From positions 1 to 20,352 of the forward strand of contig CALSCR010002872.1 in the NCBI GenBank assembly GCA_943704495.1: a DNA stretch of 20,352 bases, in the 5' to 3' direction. Below the pieces are notes generated by a model. It was given only the letters and a program-made list of their open reading frames with translations, made no database searches and was not told where the DNA came from. Position 1 is the stretch's first letter. Every line of letters starts with the position of its first letter. Source of the stretch: Pigoraptor chileana. Taxonomy: Eukaryota; Opisthokonta; Filasterea. Shown here piece by piece: positions 1 to 10,092 of the stretch. The translations under genes and the position numbers were made by a program.

Positions 1-1552
1 AGACCAGGTGAGGACGCACATGCCCGCTGCATGTTTTCATTATTCTATTAGAGGGCAGTGGCTCAATACGAATGTTATCGTGTTGGCCTTCTATGTCTCT
101 GTGTGTGTTTGCTGTGCATCCCGACAGATGGCCCAAGTGGACCAGTATCTGTTCCAAAACAACTACCCGATCGACATGCGACGGAAGGTCCAGGATTACT
201 ACGAACACCGATACGCCAACAAGCGAATGTATGACGAGAAGACCATTCTGGACGACATGTCGCCCTGTCTCCGAAAGGTGAGCCATCCCCTGTTTTCGAA
301 TCGTCTGAGGGCATGGGGACTGTGGCGCTTGTGCAAAAATGCGCCATACTGAGCGATCCCTCCTGTTTATTGAAACTCAAACATTACATTCCTTTGATCC
401 CCTCCCCGCCCACACACACACGCACATCACACACACGCATCCCACACACGCACATCACACACACACACACATTACAGGAGCTGGCACTGCTGAAATGCGC
501 CGATCTCGTCAAGGCAGTTCCCTTTTTGCAGCAGGGGAGCAAGAGCTTTGTGACGGCAATTGTGTCCGCCCTCCAGTTTCACGTGTATATGCCTGGCGAC
601 TGGATCGTCGAGGAGGTACATTTTTCTGTTTGTGTGTGTTTGTTTGGTTCTTTTTATTTGTTGTTGTGTTTGAGTGCATGGCTTCTGTTTATCGATGCGG
701 TCATCTGCTACTGCATGTCCGTGTGCTGAGTTGGCAGATGTCGGTTAAGAAAGTATTGGTTGGTGGGGAGGCATGAAGAAGCGCGTTGCTACCGAATCCC
801 ATTCTGACATTATGGCACCATGCAATGTAACAAACAACAAAACGTGCTGTCTGTGAACACACACACAGGACACGACGGGCCAGGAGATGTTCTTTATTCG
901 GAAGGGCACAGTGGAAGTGTTTCGTCTTGCCGACGAGGAGGATCCTCTCCATCCGCAGAATATCGTGACGATATCAGAAGGCGCTTTCTTTGGGGGTGCG
1001 TACGAATTGTTGTTTAATTGTGTTGTTTGTTTGTTTTTCTTTGTAATGTTTTATTGTGCTTTGTGGATACTTGCAATTAGCATTGTAATTGGGTCGTTTG
1101 CTGTTGCCGGTGCTATTTGGTGAGCTTGTGACTGATCAGTTGTTTCGTCTGTTCGTACTTTCAGAAATTGCACTTCTGTCGAGCAACTTGCGACGATCTG
1201 CATCTGTGCGCGCAAAAGTAGCGTGCGACATGTACACGCTGTCCAAGTCAGACCTTCAGGCGATTCTTGTGGACTACCCCGAAATGGGCCGATATCTCAA
1301 GAAGGTAAGGAGCGCATTACACAAAATTGTATCCACTGGAGCGGTGAAGGACGACGGGCTTTTAGTATTATTCGTCTCGTAGCGTTAATCTTTCCTAATC
1401 ATCTTTCATGTCCTATTCACATCTATTCTTTACAGGTCGCGGAAGAGCGCCTGCAAAATATGGGGTCGATGGTAGAGGACGATCTCCACCTAGTAGACAT
1501 GCACGCCGAAACCGTTCACCCGCCGCCCGCCGTTCCCAGTCTCCTGAAGTAA
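1..1552 (+). CDS. Cyclic-nucleotide-gated (HCN-like) cation channel, C-terminal part
   Basis: 3' part of a channel gene whose pore region lies upstream of the window. Exons: 1-7, 128-277, 478-615, 869-995, 1165-1304, 1436-1552 (stop TAA). All borders are GT-AG and the phases agree. The first exon is only the last 7 nt before a GTGAGG donor. The protein starts in the C-linker (QVDQY, then DYYEHRY and DEKTIL, close to the HCN/KCNH pattern VEQYM, DYYEHRY, DEDSIL). It continues into a cyclic-nucleotide-binding domain (MPGDWIVEE, FFIRKGTVEV) with a full phosphate-binding cassette: FFGEIALL followed by RRSASVRA. Animal HCN channels have GEICLL and RRTASVRA there, so cAMP/cGMP binding is likely. The C-helix (YLKKVAEERLQ) is followed by a short tail ending SLLK. 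HCN rather than CNG is inferred from the RRxASVRA spacing. The pore and voltage sensor cannot be seen. Confidence 0.88.
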
Positions 1553-2378
1553 CATACCACGTGACCATCGTGGGCACGTGATGAGAGTTAATCCGCTTGA
1601 ACTCCGAGTTACTCCGCGTGTGGGCGGAAATACATACACACACACACAACACACAGCAACATTGCCCGATTCCCAAAAAGATTTTTATTTTGATTTTTTG
1701 ATTTATTCATGTGACCGTTGCCACGTTGCAACGGCACGGACATAAAATCAGAAATAGATTTGTTTTCAAGGGTGAGTTGGCTTTTCTATCGGTTTTAGTA
1801 TGGATGACGTTTATTCAGCCCTAATTAGCGCTTTGCGGTTTTGCGAGTGATTTCCACGAATGATCAGAATTTCCCTATTAATAATAGTAATGTTTTATTT
1901 TCTGAATAGAGAAGATTTATGCGGATTTATTTTTTTAAAAATTGAAATATCCTTTTCTGATTCGTCCGCGCGCCCAATTCCCTTTTCGGGCAACTATGCG
2001 CGACTCTGTAGGGCATTATTTCGGATTCATTTGAGTATCGGCAATGTATTGAAATGAGAATTATTTGGGGGGCGGAACAAGTGCATTTTGTATAGCAGTG
2101 TTTGTATGGAAGGTTTGTATGGGATTTCGGGATTGTTTTTTTTTCTCTCTCTCTCTTTGTGTGTGTGCGTCTGTGTGTGTGTGTGTGTGTGTGTCTCTGT
2201 GTGTGTGAGTGTGTGCTCTCTCTCTCTCGTCTCTCACTCTGTGTTGTTTGGTATCCTCTCTTCATTCTCCCGCTCTTCGCATTGCATCTTTCATCTATTT
2301 GTGTAAATCTATTGCGGACAGAGATTGTACCTACCTATTCCAGTTTTCCCTTTGCGAAACACGTAGCATCACTAGAAA
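1553..2378. other. Intergenic region between the channel and 14-3-3 genes
   Basis: No convincing coding exon. It starts with the 3' flank of the channel gene, which carries two CACGTG E-box-type hexamers at 1558-1563 and 1575-1580. An AT-rich stretch (about 1675-1960) follows, then a pyrimidine/TG-rich stretch (2136-2236) that probably lies in the promoter or 5' UTR of the 14-3-3 gene. I see no clean AATAAA for the channel gene; ATAAAA occurs near 1742. Confidence 0.6.
2136..2236. repeat. Compound (CT)n/(TG)n microsatellite upstream of 14-3-3
   Basis: A T run, a CT run, an interrupted TG run and a second CT run lie about 150-240 nt before the 14-3-3 start codon. Reading frames through it are low-complexity artefacts. 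It may be promoter or 5' UTR sequence; CT tracts near starts are common in compact eukaryotic promoters (inference). Confidence 0.85.
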
Positions 2379-3692
2379 ATGTCTGAGCGTGAGGAGGCTG
2401 TCTACAAGGCGAAGCTTGCTGAGCAGGCTGAGCGTTACGACGACATGGCCGAGGCCATGAAGGTCGTCGTTAAGCTCAACGTCGAGCTTAGCAACGAGGA
2501 GCGGTGCGTGGCGATTTGCTGATGTCTTATTTTTCCTGTTTCGTTTTTGTTTGTATTGGATTTATCTGGGTGTGGCTCTTGTACTCACTTTGTCTCTGCT
2601 GAGTGATGCATGGCATGGTTTATTTGTGCGTATGTAGTTCCGTGTTTTGAGACGCTCTCGCTACTGTCTTGGAAGTACAAGAGGGGAGGGGTTCTGCGCA
2701 CTCTTGAACAAAAAGTCTAATGTGGCGTGAACGAGTCCTGGTAGTGGTTAACGTGAACACGTCGTACATGCGAAATTCACTTTGGAACGACAACACTTTC
2801 TTTTGTATGTTCGACTATATTCTAAACTTGTAAATACCCCCGTGTCTCGCTCCACAACACATCACAACCCGAACAAAAAAACAACAGCAACCTCCTCTCC
2901 GTCGCCTACAAGAACGTGGTTGGAGCTCGCCGCTCTTCGTGGCGCGTGATTTCCTCCATCGAGCAGAAGGAGAACGATGACAAGAAGCTTGTCCGCGTCA
3001 AGGAGTACCGCAACAAGATCGAGACTGAGCTCAAGAACATCTGCAACGTATGTAGGGCTTTGGCGATTCCGCGTCTTGTTTCTTTCCTTGTTGTGCTTCT
3101 TTTTTTCGACGTAGTTGAACTTACTATTTCTAACAAAAGCATCCCACTTTTTTTCTTGTTTGTTTGTGTGCGTTTGTTTTGTTTTCCGATTGTTCTGCAC
3201 ACTTTACGTCTGCCACTCGATGGTGACACTACTGCCGATGCGAAGCAGGATGTCCTTACCCTTCTCGACAAGCACCTCATCCCCTCGTCGGTCAACCCCG
3301 AGTCGAAGGTCTTTTACCTCAAGATGAAGGGAGACTACTTCCGCTACCTTGCCGAGTTTTCGTCTGGCGGCGACCGTGACAAGATCACCAAGGACTCGCA
3401 GGAGGCCTACCAGTCTGCCTTTGACATTGCCTCGAAGGAGATGGCGCCCACCCACCCCATCCGTCTCGGTCTGGCCCTCAACTTCTCGGTCTTCTACTAT
3501 GAGATCCAGAACTCGCCCGACCGCGCGTGCCAGCTCGCCAAGCAGGCCTTTGACGACGCCATTGCCGAGCTCGACACGCTCAACGAGGAGTCGTACAAGG
3601 ACAGCACGCTCATTATGCAGCTTCTCCGCGACAACCTCACCCTCTGGACATCAGACGCACAGGGTGCCGATGGCGAGGACGATGCCCCCTAA
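2379..3692 (+). CDS. 14-3-3 protein
   Basis: Phosphoserine/phosphothreonine-binding dimeric adaptor, normally cytosolic or nuclear, that regulates many kinases, phosphatases and transcription factors. Exons: 2379-2503, 2888-3047, 3249-3692 (stop TAA); 242 aa, normal family length. The start ATG follows AGAAA, and MSEREE is a typical N-terminus. Both family signatures are intact: [20 protein letters not shown] (residues 42-61; its Arg codon is split by intron 1) and [20 protein letters not shown] (211-230). The groove segment [10 protein letters not shown] is also conserved. The C-terminal tail is short and acidic (GADGEDDAP). Third-position GC is high in exon 3, suggesting strong expression. 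Intron 1 (2504-2887) ends A/C-rich. Intron 2 (3048-3248) is 201 nt, in frame and free of stops, so its retention would not truncate the protein. Which isoform this corresponds to cannot be assigned. Confidence 0.97.
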
Positions 3693-5067
3693 ATGCATCT
3701 GCCCCTCCATTATATCTGCCCTTCGATAGGATGTGATTCGAGTGTGCGTGTGGTGTGTGTATGTGCTGTTTCAATGGCGTTTGGGGGTGAAATGTGAAAT
3801 CGATTTGAGCGCAATGCGAGCCGTGCAGGGGATGTGGGTTTATTTTCATGGGTGTCTCTGTGATGCTCATTGGTGGAAGGAATTACTCTGGTTTGCCTTT
3901 ATTTGGGAAACAGGGTCAGTCCCTTGCCTCGTTTGGGTCGCCATTGAATATCACTGGGACCTCTGATTTCTCACTCTCCTCATGTGCTCATGTTTTGCTT
4001 GTTGGTTTTTATATTATACCCTCTCGCTCTCTATCGATCGCTTCTTCTGTTGTGGTCTTCCGAGAGTGCGCTGCACATTGCTGTGCACAAAACACACACA
4101 CACTTGGGTTTTTTGTCTTGATCGATCTGTACGTTTTGCCGTGTGTGTGTTTGTGCTCTTCTCGCTTATTCGCGCCGCTTGTCTTCTTCTACCCATTCAC
4201 CCTGTCGATTCTTTCTGTCGCTATGCGCTGCGCTCTCAATCTCGCTCTCTCTTATCTCTCTATCTCCGGATTCTTGTCTGTCGTTGTTGGGATATTTGGT
4301 GGGCAGGCGCTGTATTTGCCCTCTCTCTCTCGCTCTTGCCAACGCGCTGACCTGGTGGTTTGCGTTCACTGCCGGTCGTACAAAATCTATAACCTTTTTT
4401 TTAAAGGGGCTGTGTTTTTCTTTCTTTTCTGATTTGTATGCTTTGTTTTTTGTTTTTTGTCTGTACGGTGCCTCTGTATTTAGTAGTGAAAGGAAAAAAA
4501 GAATGTCCCTCAATATTCTGCTCCTCCACTTTGAATTGGGCCACTATGGGCGTTGTTTTTTTTGCTATTTGGTTTTTCTGGCATTGAATAACTGCCACGG
4601 GACGAAAAAGAAGAAGGAAAAAAAACTAAAAAGAGAAAAAGAATAAAACTGGACATTACATGTACATGCCACGGTGCACCTTTGGTTTGGTGGTCCAGTC
4701 GTGTCAGTATGGGATGAATGCATGCATGGTCTATGACCACATTGCCATAGGAATACAGTGTGCCTCTTTCCACTGCCAACGTGATTGTCTTTTTGCTTGC
4801 TTGAAAGAGAAACAAATGCGTCTGCTGTTTCTTGCACACCACTGCGGGTTTGGATAAAACAACTTAGCCTCTTGGCTTGAGTTGATTGCAGGGGCATGTG
4901 AACCAGATCAGCCCTGGCTTAGTCACGTGCCGCAGTTTGGTGATTCTAATCGGCACAGAGATCCATGACTGCAGCTTGTATATGTTCAAGTTCTTGAGTC
5001 CCTCAGAGACACATTAAAGACAAGGACAGTAATACAACCAAGTGAAAGGCATTTCAGGGCTGCAAAG
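3693..5067. other. 3' flank of 14-3-3 and spacer before the ACP6-like gene
   Basis: 1375 nt without a supported gene. The first ~950 nt are T-rich and pyrimidine-rich with TCTC, TTTTG and short TG tracts, and end in an A-rich block (about 4600-4650) holding an AATAAA. This could be a long 3' UTR of the 14-3-3 mRNA. The remainder (4650-5067) holds the promoter and 5' UTR of the phosphatase gene; no clear TATA box is seen. The longest open frame (3848-4432) looks like chance in low-complexity DNA. Confidence 0.6.
4642..4647 (+). promoter_or_regulatory. Candidate poly(A) signal for 14-3-3 (AATAAA)
   Basis: An AATAAA in an A-rich block 950 nt after the 14-3-3 stop. I noticed no earlier AATAAA on this strand in the spacer. 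The resulting 3' UTR would be long, so a variant signal nearer the stop is possible. Confidence 0.35.
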
Positions 5068-6010
5068 ATGGCAACTGCTGCTGGGTATGTGATGTGATGT
5101 TGTGTCGTTTGACTTTTTGCCTTACTGCATTTCTGTATTCTGCAAATCTGCAATGTGCGTATTGCCAATTTATGAATCGTACAATTCTCTCTCCAATAAA
5201 GACGCAAAAATGCATTCTCCCAAATGAGTTTGACGTTTGCGTTCATCTCCTTTCATTGAATGATCTTCATCCACTTCACTCACAGGCGTATCGCCGTGAT
5301 TGGCCTGTCCACTGCGGCTTGTGTGGGCGGCGCTCTCGTCTACGGGACACAGATCCACACGGTCTCGGCAGAGGAGCACAAGAAGCCTGCTTCTACCGCC
5401 GCTGCAGTTCAGAAATCTGCGCCGCAAGCAGCACCAAAGCAGAGTGCTCAAGACGCACCTTCGGTAAAGATGGCCTTTGTTCGAACCAAGTCGCACGTAT
5501 ATATTGAGTGGATTGTGCCCTTGATGATCTCTAAGACACGCCGCACCAATTGCAGTCTTTGTTCCTTCTATTTGTCTTCACTCGCACGTGTCCTAATGCC
5601 CGAGGGAATCTACTCATCAACGTCAACCATCTTGCGTTTGTGTGCGCCGATATTTTATTGCTCCATTCAGGCTGCTGCGCCTCCAAGTGTCCCAACAACA
5701 ACGGCGCCGCTGCGAACTGCTGAAAATTACACTGCACTGAGTGGTCTGAATCACAGAGATCTCTTCAAAAATCATTCTATTCCCGAGGGATATGCCCTCG
5801 AGCTCGTGCAAATTGTTCACAGGTACGTGTGCGTGGTATGTGTGTGTGTGTGTGTGTTTATATGAATGTGTATGTGGTATGTGATGTGCGTTTCAAGACA
5901 ACCTACTTGAATGGACTGAATATTTTGGCAGACTACAGTTCCAGTATTCACTGGAGGTGCCTCACACTTCTTAGATGTGTCAGCCTGCTTACTTGCCTTT
6001 GTGTGGATCA

Positions 6011-6047
<37 letters not shown>

Positions 6048-8896
6048 CTCGTTGCACCTGTGTTGTTATTGTGAGCAACAGGCATGGTGCAAGGACTTCT
6101 GCACGCGCTCGCTTCAATAACACGCACCCTTGTTCCTGGTAGGTGCTGCCTTTCCCTCTTTGGATTTCTGTATTTATATTCATCCATTGATGTGCTCAAT
6201 AACACGCACCCTTGTTCCTGGTAGGTGCTGCCTTTCCCTCTTTGGATTTCTGTATTTATATTCATCCATTGATGTGCTCAATAACACGCACCCTTGTTCC
6301 TGGTAGGTGCTGCCTTTCCCTCTTTGGATTTCTGTATTTATATTCATCCATTGATGTGCTCATACTCGAAGCCATCTCTGTCGGCATAAATATATCGCAA
6401 TTATGCATGTCTCTTTCTCATACCTGATATGTTACTTTGCACTCTCTTGTGTTTTTCTCAAGCACGAGACACACATGCTGACCAGTCTTTGTGTGTATAT
6501 GTGTATCTCTGTGCATACATGCACAACAACAGGGCGTGTGGTCCCCATTTGGCGGTGCACGAGGTGCTTCCACTGGAAGGGCGTGGGCTGGGCGACGGTG
6601 CGTCGTCATTCCGCACTCTTCACATGCCTCACAGGCAGGCCATCAAGGGCACGTGCTTTGCGGGACAGCTCACTCCCCAGGGATGGAAGCAGCTCAACGA
6701 GCTTGGGAGGTGTGTGTGTGTGTATGTGTGTGTGCACAATGCTCTTTGTGGTTATCTTTTGTTTGTAAATTCAAATATGAGTGTCATGGCATAGACATCT
6801 CAAAACGTGCGCACAATTGCGTTGTTTCATTGCTTTGCTCACATTGCCGCCTGCATTTGCACGCATGGTTTTCCCCCGTGCGGCCCTGCTCAAACACAGG
6901 TCTCTGCGTGCAACGTACGTGGATCGCCTTGGCTTTCTTCCGACCAACGGTGACGATGGCCACGGAAATGTTGCCAACCTTGTGTATGTGCGATCGACCA
7001 GCATCCGGCGCGCAATTGAATCTGCGCAGGGGCTCATCAGTGGATTGTTTCCCCCCGAAAAGAATAACAAGACGGTCGATGTTAACATTCTCCAGGTGCG
7101 TGTGCGTGTGTGCGTGTGCGTGTGTGTGTGGTGTGTGTGGTGTGGTGTGTGTGTGCGTGTGCGTGTGTGTATATGTGTTTGTGTTTGTGTTTGTGTTATG
7201 CCTTGTGTGCATGCATGTGTGTTCGTCTTGTGTGTATGTGGCTATTTGTGTCTCGGTGTCTGTGTGCCTGTATGTGGCTGTTTCTACCGTGTCTCTGTGT
7301 GACATCTGGTTGTGTCTGTTGCGCACAGTGATATGAATTCATTTAACCTCCCTCCATGTTTGCGCTCTACCCACACACTCGCATGCACAGGAGCACGTTG
7401 AAAACATGTACCCAGGTGCCGTCCGCTGTGATCGCATGAAGCAGCTTAAGCAAGCGTTCAGGGAAACACAGGAAAGCCTCGCCGTTGCAGAGGCATACGC
7501 GCCCATCCGCGACAAGATCTCAAAGGCCCTCAATGTGTGTGGGCGTATCATGCACGTGCCGCCACGTGGCTTATTGTTTGTTTGCTTGTTTTATTGCTTT
7601 GCTTGACAATGATGATGGCGCTGTGATTGTGCACGTGGAGTCCCTGTAGACACACTGTCTTCTTCTCTGTAGCTTTTTCTTCCTCTCCAGCTTCGAGTTA
7701 CTGTATGTTCACGTGTACGCTTGTGCGATCACACATTTACCAGTAGTTCTTCCTTATCCCGTTGTTGATGTCACTCACCATACGCTGCGTCGGACTGCCT
7801 CCCCCCCCCTTCCTTCTCCCCCCAGATTCCCGCCGCTGATCTCCCCAGCATGCACGGTCTTTTTGACGAGTTTGTGTGCCGTGACGCGCATGACGTCAAG
7901 TTGCCCGAGGGAATCACGTCAGAGGTATGTCGCGGCTCAAAGTTGGGAAATATAACGCTGAAGGTCGCACACACATTCAAATACAACCACACACACACAC
8001 TTATGGATTCAATGGACACAGCGCTTAAGTCAGCGACTTGAATCTTGCATCTCTCACACAATCCCCCCCCCCCTCTCCTTCTCGCCCTAACCACGCATGG
8101 ACGAATCCAATGCAATCGGCCAGATTGTGAGTGAACTTGAGCGCTTATCGAACAAGCACTGGTTCGACATGTACCGTGCGCACGGGGAGCTCGTGCGTCT
8201 CGGCATTGGCCGCTTCATTGGCGAGATGATGCATGATATGGACGCCTCGCTGCGTGGAGAGAAAAGGGCAAGGTGGGCTGGCTTTTTTATTGTGTCTGCA
8301 TGCTGTCTTATTATTGGGAGGTGTGTGCGTGTGTGTGATGTATGTGGTGCTGTTGCGCTGTGTTTTTAACGTTGGTTGGTGTGTGTTGTGTGTGTGTTGT
8401 ATGTTGGGTGTTTGCTTGCACAGATGTGTCATTGTTGCCTACAAAGGTGCATGTCGCGTGCGTGATAATACTACCAACAATCAATTCGTGCGTGTGTCCA
8501 CTATACACGGGCTATGATTATAAGATAATAACGGCGTGAGCGACGATTCTGCAGTTTACCGTGTTATCCATGTGTCCGTTATGGGTGTGACTATGTGGCT
8601 GTTGTGCTGATCGTCCGGAGACTCTTGTCTCTGCTGATTCTGTGCAGGTTCCATGTGTACAGTGGGCACGATACAACTGTCGCCCCGCTCCTTGTCGGTC
8701 TCGGCCTCCTTGACCATCACTGGCCCGCATTCGCATCATCAATTACGTATGAAGTGATGAAGAGCAAATCGGACGGGTCGAGGGCTGTTCGGGTGCGTTG
8801 TTGTGTATTGGTTTGTAGTTGTTAGTAGACGCAGTGCACGTATTTTGTACATATATAATTGTGAACTAGAGCTTGTTTAGGCTGAACACCAAAACT

Positions 8897-8927
<31 letters not shown>

Positions 8928-9112
8928 CTGACCACCAGGTTCTCTACAATGGCAAGCCCGCCGCACTCCCCGCGTGCAAGGACGCCGCCGTCACTCCGGA
9001 TGGGACCCTCTGTCCCTATGGCCGGTTTGTGGACATTGTGTCCGAACTTGTGCCGAAGGACTTCGTGGGCGAGTGCGCCGCCCGCAGTGCTGACCCGAAA
9101 CCTGCGGCGTGA
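5068..9112 (+). CDS. ACP6: Histidine acid phosphatase, lysophosphatidic acid phosphatase type 6-like
   Basis: Branch-2 histidine phosphatase resembling animal ACP6, which dephosphorylates lysophosphatidic acid in mitochondria. Exons: 5068-5084, 5286-5463, 5671-5822, 6082-6138, 6533-6709, 6900-7095, 7391-7534, 7826-7924, 8124-8272, 8648-8792, 8939-9112 (stop TGA); all phases agree, about 495 aa. The N-terminus has a hydrophobic segment (residues 7-28, RIAVIGLSTAACVGGALVYG), a membrane anchor or targeting signal, then an Ala/Pro/Lys-rich linker to about residue 80. The catalytic motif is RHGARTS (116-122), made by joining exons 3 and 4; the family usually has Pro where Ser122 is. Further ACP6 matches: KGTCFAGQLTPQG (human KGGMFAGQLTKVG), VYVRSTSIRRAIES, and the proton-donor motif YSGHDTT (His397, Asp398). 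Exon 4 is only 57 nt and its donor lies in a tandem repeat. Substrate is inferred from family likeness only. Confidence 0.88.
6012..6048. repeat. (TG)n then (GC)n microsatellite in ACP6-like intron 3
   Basis: 28 nt of TG dinucleotides run directly into a GC-dinucleotide block, about 33 nt before the acceptor of the catalytic exon (6080-6081). An earlier TG tract near 5839-5858 follows the donor of the same intron. Alternating purine-pyrimidine sequence of this kind can adopt Z-DNA. Confidence 0.9.
6114..6359 (+). repeat. Three tandem copies of an 82-bp unit covering a 5' splice site
   Basis: Copies at 6114-6195, 6196-6277 and 6278-6359 appear identical by eye. The unit starts TCAATAACACGC and ends TTGATGTGC. 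The first 25 nt of copy 1 are the end of coding exon 4 of the phosphatase gene, and GTAGGT is its donor (6139). Copies 2 and 3 therefore carry duplicate exon ends and donors (6221 and 6303). After the donor position the original frame reads TGG TAG, so using either downstream donor would add an immediate stop. Confidence 0.95.
7096..7325 (+). repeat. Degenerate TG-rich repeat at the start of ACP6-like intron 6
   Basis: Starts at the donor GTGCGT and continues as GTGTG/GTGCG repeats, densest to about 7197, then TG-rich to about 7325. The intron ends with a CA-rich stretch before its acceptor at 7389-7390. Open frames here on both strands encode only Val/Cys or Thr/His runs and are artefacts. 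Confidence 0.85.
8901..8927. repeat. (CA)n microsatellite before the last exon of the ACP6-like gene
   Basis: 27 nt of uninterrupted CA dinucleotides end 11 nt before the acceptor CACCAG (exon starts 8939). They lie in the polypyrimidine-tract position of intron 10. Confidence 0.9.
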
Positions 9113-9579
9113 AACAACAACAACACAATGCACGATATTTGATATGTGAACTAAATGTGCGTCGCATGTTCGCCGTGTGACGCTGGCGCTCCTCATGGGA
9201 AAGTTGCTGATATTTCTCCTGGGAGGGATGGTCTTGATCTTGTCTGCAGGCGTTGTTGCGTTTTGAATGTGAGGCATTATTTGACGTGGTGTGTGTGTAT
9301 GCATTTGTGTGAGTGTGGGTGTGTGCAGTCGTGTGTTCCGAGTTGAGTAACTGTCCTAAATTTTACCGAGATCTCGTTGAATGTTTCACGCATTAAATTT
9401 AACCGAGCATTCGGCAATGATCACAAAATTTTGAGCACGAGACAAGTGTGACTCAGACTAATACCGGCGGGAACAATTTGTGTGCATCCTGCATTTGTTT
9501 TATGTAGGGACATGTGTTTGACAGAACGTTGGTAATTGGGTCTATCTCTTTCTCTTTCTCTCTCTCTTAATTGTTGGAG
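9113..9579. other. Spacer between the ACP6-like and UQCC1 genes
   Basis: 467 nt. It holds the 3' flank of the phosphatase gene, with a variant poly(A) signal ATTAAA at 9392-9397, and then the UQCC1 upstream region. That region ends in a CT-rich tract (about 9545-9569) immediately before the start codon, probably 5' UTR or core promoter. No gene seen. Confidence 0.6.
9392..9397 (+). promoter_or_regulatory. Candidate poly(A) signal ATTAAA for the ACP6-like gene
   Basis: The commonest AATAAA variant, 280 nt after the stop codon and 183 nt before the next gene's ATG. No AATAAA was noticed in this spacer. Position fits but there is no other support. Confidence 0.35.
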
Positions 9580-10011
9580 ATGGCGGGTGTGGTGAGATTA
9601 GGCGCATTGTCTGCGCGGAGAACCCTCTGCAGTGCCGCGCCCACAGCACACCGAGCGGATGCATTGCTCTCACAGGCGACAAACCGGTGTGTGAGCGGAA
9701 ATGTCGTCCCATATGGACGGTACATTGGGCAAAGTTTGGCGGGGATGCATCTTACAGCGCATTCACCGATGAAGGTTCTTCTCCGACCGTTGATGGCGCG
9801 AACGCTGTCCACGCAGACCAACGCAAAAGAAGCGCCGGTTTCGGTATGAACGAATGTGCTTTAGTGAAATAGACTCGGTTTTAATGGTTGCATTTTGATG
9901 TGCTGTGCATCGTCTCGTTGGTGCGGTGGAACTTCAAATCACACGCACGCACACGCACATACACACACGCACGCGCGCACACACACGCGCGCACACATAC
10001 ACACATACACG

Positions 10012-10092
<81 letters not shown>

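Noticed and set aside
3848-4432. 194-codon plus-strand open frame
   Set aside because: It lies in pyrimidine-rich low-complexity DNA, has hydrophobic runs from T-rich codons, no family likeness and a codon choice unlike the real exons.
6440-6532. Sequence giving RHETHMLT-like residues as a candidate catalytic loop of the phosphatase
   Set aside because: It lacks the Gly and second Arg of RHGxR and its phase does not fit exon 3; the exon at 6082-6138 gives RHGAR in the right phase.
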